From positions 1-5,182 of the forward strand of contig CANFYD010000322.1 of assembly GCA_947450745.1 (NCBI GenBank): DNA of 5,182 bases. The letters are read 5' to 3'. Source of the DNA: Burkholderiales bacterium (lineage in GTDB: Bacteria; Pseudomonadota; Gammaproteobacteria; Burkholderiales; Burkholderiaceae_C). The position numbers and the translations under genes were made by a program. Below are positions 4,486-5,182 of the stretch, piece after piece (position 1 is the stretch's first letter; each line of letters begins with the position of its first letter). The notes under the pieces were generated by a model. The model was not told where the DNA came from. It was given only the letters and a program-made list of their open reading frames with translations, and made no database searches.

Positions 4486-5182
4486 AGGTCACCGCCTTTT
4501 GCGCGCGGGCAAACAGCAAATCCAGCAACATGCCGACGATGCCGATCATGCCGATGGCAAAAATCACATTCGTCAGCGACAGGTTGTTCCATTCGTTCCA
4601 GACGAAGTAGCCGATGCCGGTGCCGCCGACCAGCATCTCGGCCGCCACGATGACCAGCCAGGCAATGCCCATGCTGATGCGCATGCCGGTCAGAATCGTA
4701 GGCGCGGCGGCCGGCAAAATGACCAGAAAGGCGCGCCGCCAATGGCTGACTTCCAGCGTGCGGGCCACGTTCAGCCATTCACGCTTGACGGCCGACACGC
4801 CAAAAGCGGTGTTGATCAGCATCGGCCAGATCGAGCAGATGAAGATCACGAAGATGCCCGAGGCCGAGCTGTCCTTGATCGTGTACAGCGCCAGCGGCAT
4901 CCAGGCCAGCGGCGAGATCGGCTTCAGCACCTGAATGAAGGGGTCGAGTGCGCGGCCCAGCAACGGCGACATGCCGATCACGAAGCCCAACGGGATCGCC
5001 ACCAAGCTGGCCAGCAAAAACCCCAGGCCGACCCGGCCAAGCGAATGGCCCAACTGGATCGCAATGCCCTTGTCATTCGGCCCCCGGTCATAGAACGGAT
5101 CGCTGAGCTGCGTGACCACCGTCTGCCCCATTTGCGCCAGCGTGGGGAAGCCCACCGCCTTGGCGCTGCCGGGGTCCTTGCC
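4475..5182 (-). CDS. cynB: ABC importer permease, nitrate/cyanate type (NrtB/CynB-like), 5' end cut by window
   Basis: The frame is open to the window edge, so the N-terminus is missing; 235 residues are visible. A GTG at 5153-5155 is in frame but lies inside the conserved region and is unlikely to be the start. The fragment matches the NrtB type of inner-membrane permease: QLSDPFYDRGPNDKG after the N-terminal part, then hydrophobic segments around LGRVGLGFLLASLVAIPLGF, GIFVIFICSIWPMLINTAFG, ILTGMRISMGIAWLVIVAAE and IFAIGMIGIVGMLLDLLF. The EAA-type cytoplasmic loop that docks with the ATPase is EVSHWRRAFLVILPAAAP (visible residues about 144-161). The WNEWNNLSLTNV segment is also typical of the family. 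It would form the membrane channel together with the overlapping ATPase; a periplasmic binding protein gene is expected just upstream. Cyanate specificity rests on the linked cynS; nitrate remains possible. Confidence 0.93.
   Translation of the reverse strand, partial: GKDPGSAKAVGFPTLAQMGQTVVTQLSDPFYDRGPNDKGIAIQLGHSLGRVGLGFLLASLVAIPLGFVIGMSPLLGRALDPFIQVLKPISPLAWMPLALYTIKDSSASGIFVIFICSIWPMLINTAFGVSAVKREWLNVARTLEVSHWRRAFLVILPAAAPTILTGMRISMGIAWLVIVAAEMLVGGTGIGYFVWNEWNNLSLTNVIFAIGMIGIVGMLLDLLFARAQKAVTYVE

Overview
The window is a high-GC stretch with dense, mostly minus-strand genes, GC-rich third codon positions and strong Shine-Dalgarno sites. Together with the gene types and an intergenic repeat style I associate with Comamonadaceae-like genomes, it looks like chromosomal DNA of a betaproteobacterium, probably Burkholderiales. 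The taxonomic call is inference from composition and protein flavour.

Layout: (1) 1-570, minus strand: the N-terminal 190 residues of an exported lipoprotein of the alpha/beta-hydrolase fold, cut by the window edge. (2) 729-1466, minus strand: a complete OmpR-family response regulator with no histidine kinase beside it in the window. (3) 1692-2849, plus strand and divergent from the regulator: a 385-residue Ser/Thr-rich protein with six EF-hand calcium-binding loops and a poly-proline/glycine linker. (4) 2850-3023: a convergent, non-coding region packed with repeats and hairpins. (5) 3024-5182, minus strand: a cyanate-use cluster read as permease (partial), ATPase, cyanase. The permease and ATPase overlap by 11 bases. 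The ATPase and cyanase are separated by 190 bases that hold a palindromic repeat element.

The cyanate block makes sense as one pathway: an NrtB/NrtD-type ABC importer (binding protein presumably upstream, outside the window) brings in cyanate, and cyanase converts cyanate plus bicarbonate to carbamate and CO2, with carbamate releasing ammonia. This is nitrogen acquisition and/or cyanate detoxification. The response regulator and EF-hand gene share a 225-base divergent promoter region. That suggests, but does not prove, that the regulator controls the calcium-binding protein.

The least ordinary part is the non-coding DNA. A 130-base imperfect palindrome with perfect 11-base terminal inverted repeats sits between the ATPase and cyanase genes. 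A diverged half copy, inverted and sharing a 23-base identical core, sits directly after the EF-hand gene. Both copies begin at, or may include, the TGA stop codon of the adjacent gene. Next to the half copy are a perfect 12-base inverted repeat and a near-duplicate of the last 23 bases of the EF-hand gene, which differs only at synonymous positions. I see no RNA gene, CRISPR array, transposase or phage gene.
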